This document shows positions 44,085-55,100 of a stretch of 64,000 bases of DNA, piece by piece. The stretch is from Clarkia xantiana subsp. parviflora. Its lineage: Eukaryota > Streptophyta > Magnoliopsida > Myrtales > Onagraceae. Numbering within the stretch: the first letter of the stretch is position 1; each line of letters starts with the position of its first letter. The stretch covers positions 3,224,001 to 3,288,000 of the forward strand of contig JAPTYO010000017.1 of assembly GCA_036873135.1 (NCBI GenBank), in the 5' to 3' direction. Both the position numbers and the translations under genes were made by a program. The notes beneath the pieces were generated by a model. The model worked only from the letters and a program-made list of their open reading frames with translations, had not been told where the DNA came from and did not search any database.

Positions 44085-45270
44085 GGGAGGACATACATGC
44101 AAGACCAACAAGGATATAGGAGTTCCAACATCCACCATGGCAATGTACACATACTGTCCGTATCACCACAGACATGCCTAAAGGACACACCAAGGAAAGC
44201 TCAAAGGGAGGGACATAGTCCCAACAACACAATAAGGCAACCACCTACCCATGATACAGCACGACAGATCCAAACCCCTTGTGCACGACAACCCTTGGCA
44301 CACATCCCCCTAGGACAGGGGAGGAGTTGAAAAGACAAGGATTTGAACAGAGGACTCATAGAGTACCACACCACGTCAGCACATAGCTACTACAATGGGA
44401 AGTCTCATGGAGAGACATAGTAGAGTGAGATCGCACATAGCATACATGAAGGATACACCTCCACATAGTCCACCTTGCAAGGATGCGACCTTATATTCCT
44501 CAAGTGGAAGAAATACACACAGACTAACGGAGGAAAACAGTTACATTACCAAGGAAGCAGGGGATATCAACACCCCACACCCATATCCTCCCTATATCCT
44601 CTTATTTAATTTAACTGCATAACAAGTCAACTCCCTAAAAGGGGTAGATTTTGATACTTAATATCAACATGTTTTCCAAGAATGACCATACCGGACGCCT
44701 TCGGGCTCCGTGATATATATATACACAGGTGGACCACTAGAAGAATCAGTAAAAGGCCGTCGCCAATCAAGAGACGCACAAGCAACAGATTCCTCAATCC
44801 CAAAGAACACCTATAAGGTCAAGTTTCTGGGAAAGATCACAAGATGGAAGGCTCACTTACAAAAATAAGTTGAGCACTCCCAACATCCTATAGAGAAACT
44901 ACCATGAAGGTCACAAAGGATTACCCCTACCACAACCTTCCACTAAGCATCCTAGGGCCAAGCCCGTCAAAGGATCCCATCTGGCATTGGTATGCAAGGG
45001 GGGCACCAGCCACAACATGCCCTCCCCACAAACGCCCATAAGCATAAGAGGGAGTAGCCGCGAACACATCCCTCCAAAAATAGAGGAAACCATATCACAT
45101 GGGTAACGCCCACCATCAGAGGAAAACACCTCCAGCGGATCTTTATGATTTCACAAAATAGGCAGGAGATACAACTACACTTAGAAAGCTCATCCCAGGT
45201 AATGGAATACACTTCCATCAAAAACCCTCAAGGACACCAAGCCTAGCAAAGGAAGAACGATGACACCATC
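44085..45270. other. E3 interior, no gene recognised
   Basis: A- and C-rich on the plus strand, resembling decayed gag of the A-rich E2 family, without stretches I can match to a domain. Confidence 0.4.
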
Positions 45271-45285
45271 ATCAAGCTTTTAAAA

Positions 45286-45522
45286 AGGGACATGGAAAAC
45301 ATAGCATTTCCACACAATGATATGTTAGTCATAAGAGAGGGAATCACCAACTTTGACATGAAGAGAACCATAGTACAGGAAGGGAGTCCGTCAGACATCT
45401 CCCATGACCAACCATTGATGATACTACAGAAGAGTCAGGCATACCTAATACCAAGGGACCCCCTACTAGTAAAGGTGGTCAGAACATCAACACACCCATT
45501 AGGGACACGGCACTGCAAATGA
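45286..45522 (+). pseudogene. E3 protease remnant
   Basis: The frame MENIAFPHNDMLVI...NFDMKRTIVQEGSPSDI aligns by eye with the E2 block MEHVLLDNKDALVI...NMDIGRILVDSGSSPNI. The catalytic DSG is replaced by QEG, so it cannot be active. It shows that E3 descends from an element that had pro-pol. Confidence 0.55.
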
Positions 45523-47325
45523 ATCAGGAAAAGGATGGAACACATATCCTTACAAGTATCCTTACAAGTATCCTTGCATTTATCCTTGCAAAAATAAACT
45601 CCGTAGATAAAGAGGTCATCTAATAGATGACTATGTCTCTGTTCTCAAAATATGATCCTAACCCGGAGATCCTTGGACTCCGTATCATATATGCAATGAA
45701 TAACATGTTCATCAAAGATAGGTACACGAAGATTCAAGACAGCGTCATAAAGATTAGGCGCATACCTCTACCAAGTACGAAACATTTGAGTGTTCATAAA
45801 CACTCCCTCCCATCGCACAAGAAAGAAAGGCAGCCAAGGATACAAGTCCTAACAAAACAAACATCGGTAGAAAATCCGGTCATTGAAGTCATGCACCAAG
45901 AGAGAAACTCTAAAGATGCAAGATTAGCAAAAGAGATAGTGCAACAACTAGAGTATAAAAAGGAGATACATCTCCTACCAAGAGCCTTAGGGCAGGATAA
46001 TAGTTCTACAAGATCAACCAAAGAAGAGCTCTAAAGCTTGGGGAGTAAGGTTTCAAGATCGACCCTCACACTAGACGCACACCCCGATCAACCACCTTGT
46101 CTGCAAATGATAAGACATTTGACCCTGGCATCCCATCAAGAAGAGAACCCCGATAAAAGGGACACTAGAACAATATCCCGCCTTTAAGGCCATACGCCGA
46201 ATACATGGTGAATGAAGGGTATGACAAAATGAAAAAGGAGGGACTTGTCAGTTCAACACACCTCAAACACGTATACGTACGCAATACAAATGCAGTCTCT
46301 AATGAAGCCATCCAACAAGGAATAGCCAATACGGGGGCAAACCCATGGAAAATCATGAAGCATCACTTGTAAACCTAAAGGAAAACATCCTTTTTAGGTT
46401 CAAGTCCTAATTCAAAGGAAGTCTATAATCAAGATTCAAGGTGGGAGGAGCATGACCAATGTGACAATCCCTAAAGGCATTGAAGAATACTCCAATGTAA
46501 AGGAAAAGGCAACGCACACTAAGTGCCACAACACTCGAAGATTATCACAGCCCGGTCAGACCCCCCCCATGCACGAGCAAAGAGCATGGATCAGATTGAC
46601 TAGTCTGAAACACACCTACGAGATTAACAACTCAAGACGCCATTCTATGAGAGAGCTTTTCAACCTAAAACACAAGGAAGGGGGGGAAAAGAATTTACAA
46701 GCACCCCTAGGATACAAACATTGCCACATCCTAGTTATCAAGAGAATGAAATCCACCCCCACCCACCCAAAGCAAAAGCTCTTCCACCCAATCTCCAAAG
46801 ACACATCCGACAAAGGCATCATCCAAACCATACCTATGACTGAAACAAGCAAGCATGAGAAAGAGTAAATCCTACAAGGGACAAGGGAGCCCCGAGCATA
46901 AGGGGTACCCAACCAAGAAAATGAACGAGGGGCCTTCAACGGCCAAATATGAAAGGCGGTGTGACCACCAAGCAACTTGGGGGGCACCAAACGAATAAGT
47001 GCTTGGTAGTCCACCTAAGTGTAAAAGAAAAGATTAGAAGCAGAAGATCACAAGAACATGCAATACCACTTTTCCTAGAAGAGGTCACATAAGAGGAAAA
47101 CATCATCAACTCCCTATACGAACTAGTCCTAAGTTGGCAACACACAAACATCGCCCTCGAGAGGTGATCTCCCACATTAAAGGAAAAGCGTGGTAGCATG
47201 CAATATCATAGAAGGAAAAGTCAAGTAAAGACTCGAAAAGCATACCAAAGACGCACCCTACATGAGAAAGGACACAAGATAAGGTAACATTATGAGCCCT
47301 CCGGGAGCCAATCCCGCGAACACAT
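45523..47325. other. E3 interior, decayed, no gene recognised
   Basis: Short A-rich ORFs on both strands, none with RT, RNase H or integrase motifs such as YVDD or SDNGP. In E2 the equivalent interval holds pol. Confidence 0.45.
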
Positions 47326-48140
47326 TCGACGCCCCCAAGAGCGTATCTTGAGAGTAGTTTTCATACTACGACCTTCGACGCCCCCAAGAGCGTATCTTGA
47401 GAGTAGTTCTAAAACTACGATCCCTGTGCCATCCGGGAGCCTATCCCGCGAACAGATTCGACGCCCCCAAGAGCGTATCTTGAGAGTAGTTTTTATACTA
47501 CGCCCTTCGACGCACCAAGAGCGTATCTTGAGAGTGGTTTCCAAAAACTACGAATTTCGACGCCCCCAAGAGCGTATCTTGAGAGTAGTGTTCATACTAC
47601 GACATTCGACGCCCCCAAGAGCGTATCTTGAGAGTAGTGTTCATACTACGACATTCGACGCCCCCAAGAGCGTATCTTGAGAGTAGTTTCTATACTACGA
47701 CCTTCGACGCACCAAGAGCGTATCTTGAGAGTGGTTTCCAAAAACTACGAACTTCGACGCCCCCAGGAGCGTATCTTGAGGTAGATTTGCAACCTACCAG
47801 ATTCGACGCCCCCAAGAGCGTATCTTGAGGTAGAAAAAACACTACCAGATTCGACGCCCCCAGGAGCGTATCTTGAGGTAGATTTCAAACTACCAGCTTC
47901 GACGCCCACCAGGAGCGTATCTTTGGTCTAACCTGAGCCCTCCGGGAGCCTATCCTGTGAAACGTTAAGTGCCCTCCGAGAGCCTGTCTCGTGAACAGTT
48001 TTCGACGCCAACCAGGAGCGTATCTTTGGTCTAACCTGTGCCATCCGGGAGCCTATCCTGTGAAACGTTAAGTGCCCTCCGAGAGCCTGTCTCGTGATCA
48101 GATTCGACACCCACCAAGAGCGTATCTTTGGTCTAACAGT
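47326..48140 (+). repeat. 49-bp tandem repeat with internal hairpin (E3)
   Basis: The same unit as at 18022-18770 (TTCGACGCCCCCAAGAGCG, TATCTTGAGAG), with similar order of variants. About 16 units including the diverged right end. Confidence 0.9.
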
Positions 48141-48784
48141 ACCATGTGTACCATGTAAAGGGTATCAGAAGAGATCATCGCACCATACTGAGAAGGATTC
48201 CATGAGAAAATAATTGCAAAGTAAAGTTGTATAAAGAACACATAATGTTTTTTCTTGATGAGATAGCAGGTATGATGTGAAGGAAAGCACAAAAGAAAGA
48301 TAAAGAAAGGAAAGCATATATAAAGGAGAAGTCCATGACCAAAGGATCATATACAGAAGCACAAGAGGTTATCATGAAAAGTAACGAGTTATCCTACCAT
48401 CCATATCACAAGTCAAGAGAAGTATCCCAAAGGAACCCAACACCACCAAGAAGGATAACAAAGACATGAAATCCAAAGTTCAAGGCTCTCAAAATAAACT
48501 CGACCCATCAAGAAGAGGAATTGCCTTACAGGTCGCACAAAGCAACCTCCGACAAATATTATTGTCTTGCATGTCACTCTCGCATGACCTATGCCCGTAT
48601 AAGACTTGAACATCATCAAGCACAACTCATGAAGGAGACATCTAAAAAGCATGAAGGATACAACATCGGGCAAGACGAGACATCGGGACCTAACCCAACA
48701 AACATAGCCTAAACAAAAGGCAAGTATAGCAATGAGGCTCTCCAATGAGAAAGGAATACTAAAGCACAACTCCATACATCGTGA

Positions 48785-49005
48785 TGTGGCTATCATGTCC
48801 ACATACACTGAAGTGGCTATCATGTCCACATATCTTGAAGTGGCTATCATGTCCACATATCTTGAAGTGGCTATCACGTCCACATACCTTGAAGTGGCTA
48901 TCATGTCCACATACCCTGAAGTGGCTATCATGTCCACACACTACAAAAGGGCTATCACTCCCCACATCATGAAGTGGCTATCATGTCCACATACCTCGAA
49001 GTGAT
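48785..49005 (+). repeat. 27-bp tandem repeat in E3, about eight copies
   Basis: The unit is GAAGTGGCTATCATGTCCAC plus ATATCTT, slightly varied. Since 27 is divisible by three it is open in phase on both strands, giving VAIMSTYLE-type and CGHDSHFK-type peptide repeats. There is no evidence that either is translated. Confidence 0.85.
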
Positions 49006-49316
49006 TATCATGGCAGCACATCATAAAACATATGCATTGTAAAGACACCATCCCGACCACGAACATCAAAAGGCTACGCCTAGCCCTAGGAGGAGGTTCA
49101 AGAAAAAGGGAAAAACAACACCCTTCGTACGCTCATCAAAGGTAGGCACTTATATTTCAACCCACTGGGCGATACTAGGAAGGAGACGTCCTCATTATGA
49201 AGACAACCTCCATATCTCACGAAACCAACCATGAAGCAAAAAATCACGACAAGCACCATTGAGGGCATATAACAAAACAATCCCCACAACGATCACAACT
49301 ACGATACTAGTAGAGG

Positions 49317-49980
49317 CTAACTCAGAGCCATGGCAAGAGAAAGGAACCTCAATGAAAGGTGATGATCACACCCATCACCAAAAGAAAAATCTTCAACGCA
49401 GGGGTTAATAACATAACCCATAGGAAAGACAAAAACACCTTCAAAAGTCGTCAAATCTACATGAAGATGAAATAAACTTGAGTCTCGGCCCCTCGGCTGG
49501 GGGGCAGGGGATAGAGAAGAGACATCAAGACCTATGATCACCCCATCGCCAGCCACAGGTTGTTTCCTTTTGTCAAGAAAAGAGGGTGCCTCTTCAACCA
49601 CTACCTCCTTATCATGGGAGGGAGTCAGCAAGGGGGCACTTGAAGGAGAGCCTCTCGCGGTTTCCTTCTCCTTGACAGCCGAGGGCCCGACCTCAGAGTC
49701 AGGTTTCCGCGCCTTGGATTTAGATTGACTTGAACTCTCACCCACCACAAGAATCATTCGGTAACCAGGAAAGAACGCTCTAACAACAAGAAGGAAGCAG
49801 CATGAGAACAATCATAAGTGTATCACAAAGAAAAAAGAAGGGAAAAAGAACATACTGGAAGCATTAGCAGCCACCCCTGACTTAGAAAATTTCTTGGCCT
49901 GATAAGCAGAACTAGAGGGTTCTTCCCTCTCATCTGATTCAACGGTCCCCCTGTCTGAAGAAGAAAGCTTCCCAAAAGTG
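49317..49980 (-). pseudogene. E3 antisense extra gene, partial
   Basis: Minus-strand blocks: about 49980-49860 (SSSAYQAKKFSKSG), and 49811-49317, whose open frame has RMILVVGESSSQSKSKARK, PAPQPRGRDSSLFHLHVD and TFEGVFVFPMGYV. The RGRDSSLF block corresponds to RVREPSFPSSLF of E2 at about 20090. It lies between the repeat arrays and the 3' LTR, antisense, as in all the other Tat elements here. Ser/Lys-rich and low complexity in part. Confidence 0.5.
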
Positions 49981-51063
49981 AGTAATCTATACGAGCAACC
50001 AACGCAAAGATCGACCCTTACTCATGGAGAGGCGAGATACGCCTACTACGGGGGCAACCTTAACACCAAGGGAAGAGGGCGAACTTTTAGTTTCCCCAAA
50101 TGGAGCAACGCTCCAACACATCCGAAGGAAGGGTCAACCCTTAACACATGTCAATAGACCCCTTCGCTCGCGGCGGGTAAAGGTCAAGAGCTATACACAC
50201 GCTCCAACGAATGAAGGAAAAATGTTACACATGCCGAAGGTCGAGGTTAATGGACAATGCTCACGCTAATACAAGGGAGGCGGAACGTTGTGTCCCATTG
50301 AGTGGCAGAGTTCCCACCCTCAGGTAAAGGAGAGGTCTATGCTCTCACCTTTGCACTTATGCTCATATTCATGATTAACATCTGCAGGTACATCAATGTC
50401 ATCACTCATGCTTATACTCACAACCCGTCCATACATACATACATGTTCATGCTTGCACTCATATGCAAGCCCACATACACACTCCCGTGTGTTCAAACAT
50501 TTAGACGTCCATGCACATGGCCGCCATATATTTATGCATACATTCATGACTACAATCGCAGCATGTCTCTACTCACTCCCATCCTTATGTTCCTACTTGC
50601 GTGTATGCTAGTACACATCCTCATGTTCATGATGTATCCATGTTCACTCCTAGTTAACATCCTATAGGCATATTTTCTAGTATCCCATACTTAGAAAAAT
50701 TTCGGACCAAAATTGAAATTTTTCTCCACTTAGACAAGTCCCGGCATGAAATTGAAGCATGAGTCACTTAGGTGTATCCGTATTGCATTCCTATGCGAGC
50801 ATGTATTTTTTGAGTATACGCCTGTAGCAAAGATAGATTTATTACTCCCACCTCAGACGGACGCGTGCTTAGGCACACGTCCGTGCTACTCTGACGTTTA
50901 CAATTCCTCTATCTCATAAGGCAGGGGCAGAGTCAGAGGCATGCATCCATGGGTAAGTAAGTATTCAGACGAAAGGTAAAACCCCGGTTTCAAATTGCGC
51001 GTGTCATACCATCCTAAAATAGAGTCAATCAAGGGTTAGACCATTGATTGACTCGGGGGCATG
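49981..51063 (+). other. E3 3' untranslated region and polypurine tract
   Basis: No gene seen; 50360-50640 is rich in CATAC and CATGC motifs. The segment 50660-51040 closely matches E2 21110-21480. The polypurine tract GACTCGGGGGCATG precedes the LTR. Confidence 0.6.
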
Positions 51064-52142
51064 TGATGGAAATACGCCCAATTTGAACCCATTGACTTCC
51101 GAATCGTTGTATTTTTATCATCCCATTAATGATTGTAAATCGAAACTTCAACCCGAACACTTCGCGAGAACACCAACGGCTCGGACGAGACCGAAGTGCT
51201 CGTCCGGCCGAGTCAAACTCACCTAGGTGAGGTTGGGTGGCCACACCCGACCTGCCCTAGGGGAGATCGGGTCAGCCAACCCGATCTCCCCTAGGGGAGA
51301 TCGGGTGGACCAACCCGATCCCTCCTAGGAGAGATCGGGTTGGCCAACCCGATCCCTCCTAGGAGAGATCGGGTTGGCCAACCCGATCTCTCCTAGGAGA
51401 GATCGGGTCAGCCAACCCGATCTCCCCTAGGGGGGATGGGGTTGGCCAACCCCATCCTCCCTAGGAGGGGTTGGGTGTCCTCACCCAACCCCTACCCTTG
51501 GGGGTCGGATTTCCCTCCCCCCAAGGGCCCCGGCACCACCCTTGGACTCCCATACTCGGTTCATTCCGCCTACCTTCTCCGTATCCTAAGGTCTTAATTA
51601 CGTGTTTAAAGGTTAATTAACTGTGTTTAAAGGTTAACGATGTCATTAAGCTACCTTAATGACACCGTTGCCTATAAATACCCCACCTCCATTATTCATT
51701 GGGAAATCTGGGCAAGTGGCACAATTTTGCTCTGACATCTCTCTAGCTTTATCTCTCTAAAACCGTACTGACTTAGGCATCAGAGAGGGTTCATCAGGCA
51801 CCACCCCCCCCCCCCTCTGTGCCTGGTATTGCCCCTCTTGCAGGGTGGCAAGGAGAAGAGAGCCAAGGAAGCAGAAGAGCATAGAGCAGTAGGACAAGCC
51901 CCAGGGGTAAGAAGTACAAGCCTCAGGAGGTCAGAAGGAGAGAAGGAAAGGAGATCAGAAGGAGAGGAGGAAAGGAGGTCAGAGGGAGAGAAGAGAAGGA
52001 CATATATCAGAACAACTACCCCAAGGGAGCAGAAGGGCATGTATCAGAACGACTAGTCCTAGGAACACTGAACCCGACATTTCATTAGTGGGAGATAAAT
52101 TCTAGATTGACGACCCGTTGACCTAGACTTTATAACCTAACA
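51064..52142 (+). repeat. 3' LTR of E3
   Basis: At 1079 bp it is 118 bp longer than the 5' LTR. Four extra 34-bp units (136 bp) minus a C run about 18 shorter explain the difference. TATA box near 51675. Confidence 0.95.
51222..51493. repeat. 34-bp palindromic unit array, 8 copies
   Basis: Exactly 272 bp. Inner units such as CCTAGGAGAGATCGGGTTGG are near-identical to their neighbours, which points to recent unit duplication. Confidence 0.93.
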
Positions 52143-52147
52143 GGAAG

Positions 52148-55100
52148 GACCTCGAATGATGACCTCGTATGTTCGCTGTTCTCGATCACCCTGGGAGAAA
52201 GGGCCATGACCTGGTTTTTCAGCCTCCCGCCAGGAAGCATTACGTGCTGGGCGGACATGCACGATCGGTTTATCAAGCAATATCAGGGCCGTAGGCGCCT
52301 CCTGAAGAGTGTAAGGTCCTTGACCCAGGTGGTGCAAAGATCCGATGAATCGTTGGCATACTATTACCAACGATTCACTGCCAGTGCCGCGGAGATTGAT
52401 GAGGAGATATCGGAGGGAGAGACTATCCGCACATTCCTTCGGAACTTAACTGCTCCTTACGGCTCCGACCTGATGCACAGTGTAGCCGCGAAGGCTGTGT
52501 GGAGTATGGAGGCCCTGCAAGCGAGGGTGAAACAGCAAATCGACATCCAGGAGTCGAAGATTGCTGCCGGAGAGCTTGATCCTCCGAAGTCGGGAAGAGG
52601 AAAGACATCGTCCAAGCTGTCGGATGATCGCAAAGGGAGCGACAAATCGGAGGGGAGTAAGAACCGTGGTCGCCCCGAGAGAAGGGAGGATAGGCGTCCT
52701 CCGAAGAAGGATAACCGCGAAGGTCGTAGTGTTCCCATCAACAGCTCGATGACCTTCTTACTAGCTGTAATGGATCGGCAAGGTCTCGCCCGATACCCCC
52801 CGAGGAAGGAAGGAGAGTTCTTGGGAGGCCGCTCGGATCGTTATTGTCGGTACCATCGAGCCAATGGTCACGACACGGATAACTGTTGGGAGCTGAAGAA
52901 GGAGATAGAGAAGCTGATCCAGAAGGGGAAGCTTAAGGAGTTCGTCGAAAGGGGAAGGTGCCGATCCCGTTCCAAAAGTCGGTCGCGGTCCCGTTCCAAG
53001 TCCCCTGATCGATCCCCGAAGAAGAAGAAGGTCGAGTCGGAGCCCTCTGGTTCCGGTGCCCGTAAGGAGAGACGGGGGACCATTAACGGCATTCACGGAG
53101 GAATGGCAGCGGGAGGTGACACCACCGCTTCTCGGGAGAATTATGCCTGTCGCATATCCGCTGCTGTGGTGCTAGGCAAGAGGTCCCGGTCGTGGACTCT
53201 AAAGGAGGAAATGGTGATTTCTTTCTCGGCGGAGGATTTGATAGGCGTGGAGAGCCCCCACGATGACGCCTTGGTCGTGACCTTGGATGTGGACGGATTC
53301 GAGATGAAGCGGATCCTGATAGACGGAGGGAGCTCCTCCGACATTCTTTTCATGGATGCCTTGGAGGCCATGGGAAAGACAAAGAAAGACTTGACGCAGG
53401 TAAACTTCCCGATGGTGGGATTCTCTGGATCAACTTCCTATCCGTTGGGGATGATTACCTTACCGGTGGAGTTCGGTAGTGGTTGGAAGATGGAACGGCG
53501 GAACGTGGACTTCGTTGTGGTAGAATCCGCGGGAACATACAACGCTATTATCAGGAGGACCACCATCAACCCTCTCATGGCAGTTGCTTCAACCGTCCAC
53601 CAGAAGATGAAGTTCTCGATGGACCATGGTGTCGGAGAGGTCAAGGGCAACCAGGTGGCGTCACGAAAATGCTATGTTAATGCCACTCGACGCAGAAGAA
53701 GGGAAGCCACGGCTGTCCTGCAGACTGATGCCGATCCTCGAGAGGAGTTTGGGCGTCCCGCCCCCATGGAAGATCTAAAGGAGGTCGAGATTGATGGACC
53801 TCGAAGGAAGGTGAAGATCGGATATGCTCTGTCGGAGGAAAGAGCCCGAGAGTTGATCGAGCTCCTGAAGGAATTCAAGGAGTTGTTTGCCTGGTCCTCG
53901 AGTGATATGCCAGGAATCAGCCCCGACGTGATAGTGCACGAGCTGAAGATTGATCCCGCGATCAAGCCTATCGTGCAGAGGAGGCGTCCGATGGGCGCGG
54001 ACAAGAGAGTCGCGATTCAGCAAGAGGTGGGCAGACTGCTCGATGCTGGATTCATCAAGGAGCTCCGATTCCAGACATGGGTCGCTAACCCAGTCCTGGT
54101 GAGAAAGAGTAATGGGAAGTGGCGGATGTGCGTCGATTTCCGCGACTTGAACGAGGCCTGCCCAAAGGATTGCTACCCGCTCCCGAGGATCGACCAGTTG
54201 GTGGATGCCACATCGGGACATGAGCTGCTGAGCTTCATGGATGCCTACTCCGGATACAACCAGATCAAGATGGCTAAGGAGGATGCCTCCCATACGGCCT
54301 TTTATGCTGATAGTGACGTCTACCACTACGACGTGATGCCCTTCGGATTAATCAATGCCGGAGCAACTTACCAACGGATGGTAAACAAGTTGTTCGGAGA
54401 CATGTTGGGGAAGACCATGGAGGCTTATGTGGATGACATGCTCGTGAAGTCCCGACAGGCAGGAGACCACGTCCAAAACTTGGCGGTGGCGTTTGAACGG
54501 ATGAGGTTTCATCAGGTTCGATTGAACCCAGACAAGTGTGCTTTCGGGGTAAACTCGGGGAAGTTCCTAGGGTTCATGGTGAGCTAGAGAGGAATCGAGG
54601 TGAATCCTGAGAAGCTGCGAGCAATCGAAGAGATGCAGTCCCCGAAGACTCATCGGGAGGTTCAAGTGTTGAATGGCCGGTTGGCCGCGATGAATCGATT
54701 CTTATCCAAGGCGAGTGACAGAGCCATGCCATTTTTTGATGTGCTAAGGGCTCACAAGAAGTTCGAATGGTCCGACAAGTGCGAGGAAGCATTCCAAGCA
54801 CTCAAGCAGCATCTCCGTACCCTCCCGCCGTTGGCGAAACCGGCTCCAGGCGAGCCGCTTTATCTCTATTTGGCTATTTCTGATGTTGCTGTTAGTTCTG
54901 TTTTGATGAAGATTGTCAAGGGCAGCCAAGTGCCTGTCTATTATGTAAGCAAGGCGTTTGCCAAATCAGAAATGAATTATCCCGCTATTGAGAAGTATCT
55001 CTTTGCGTTGATTGTTGCCGCTCGAAAGCTACGACCTTACTTCCATGCCCACGAGGTTACGGTGTTAACTAATCAGCCTTTGAAGCACTTTTTGAACCGA

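Larger units (their letters stand above)
42357..52142 (+). mobile_element. E3: pol-less relative of E2 nested in E4 gag
   Basis: This 9.8-kb element has LTRs at 42357-43317 and 51064-52142 and target duplications GGAAG at 42352-42356 and 52143-52147. LTRs, primer site, 49-bp array, 3' untranslated region and polypurine tract match E2. The interior has a gag N-terminus and a decayed protease-like stretch, but no RT, RNase H or integrase. Antisense gene remnants lie at 49320-49980. It looks like a large non-autonomous derivative of the E2 family. The LTRs differ at about seven bases outside the arrays. Confidence 0.93.
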
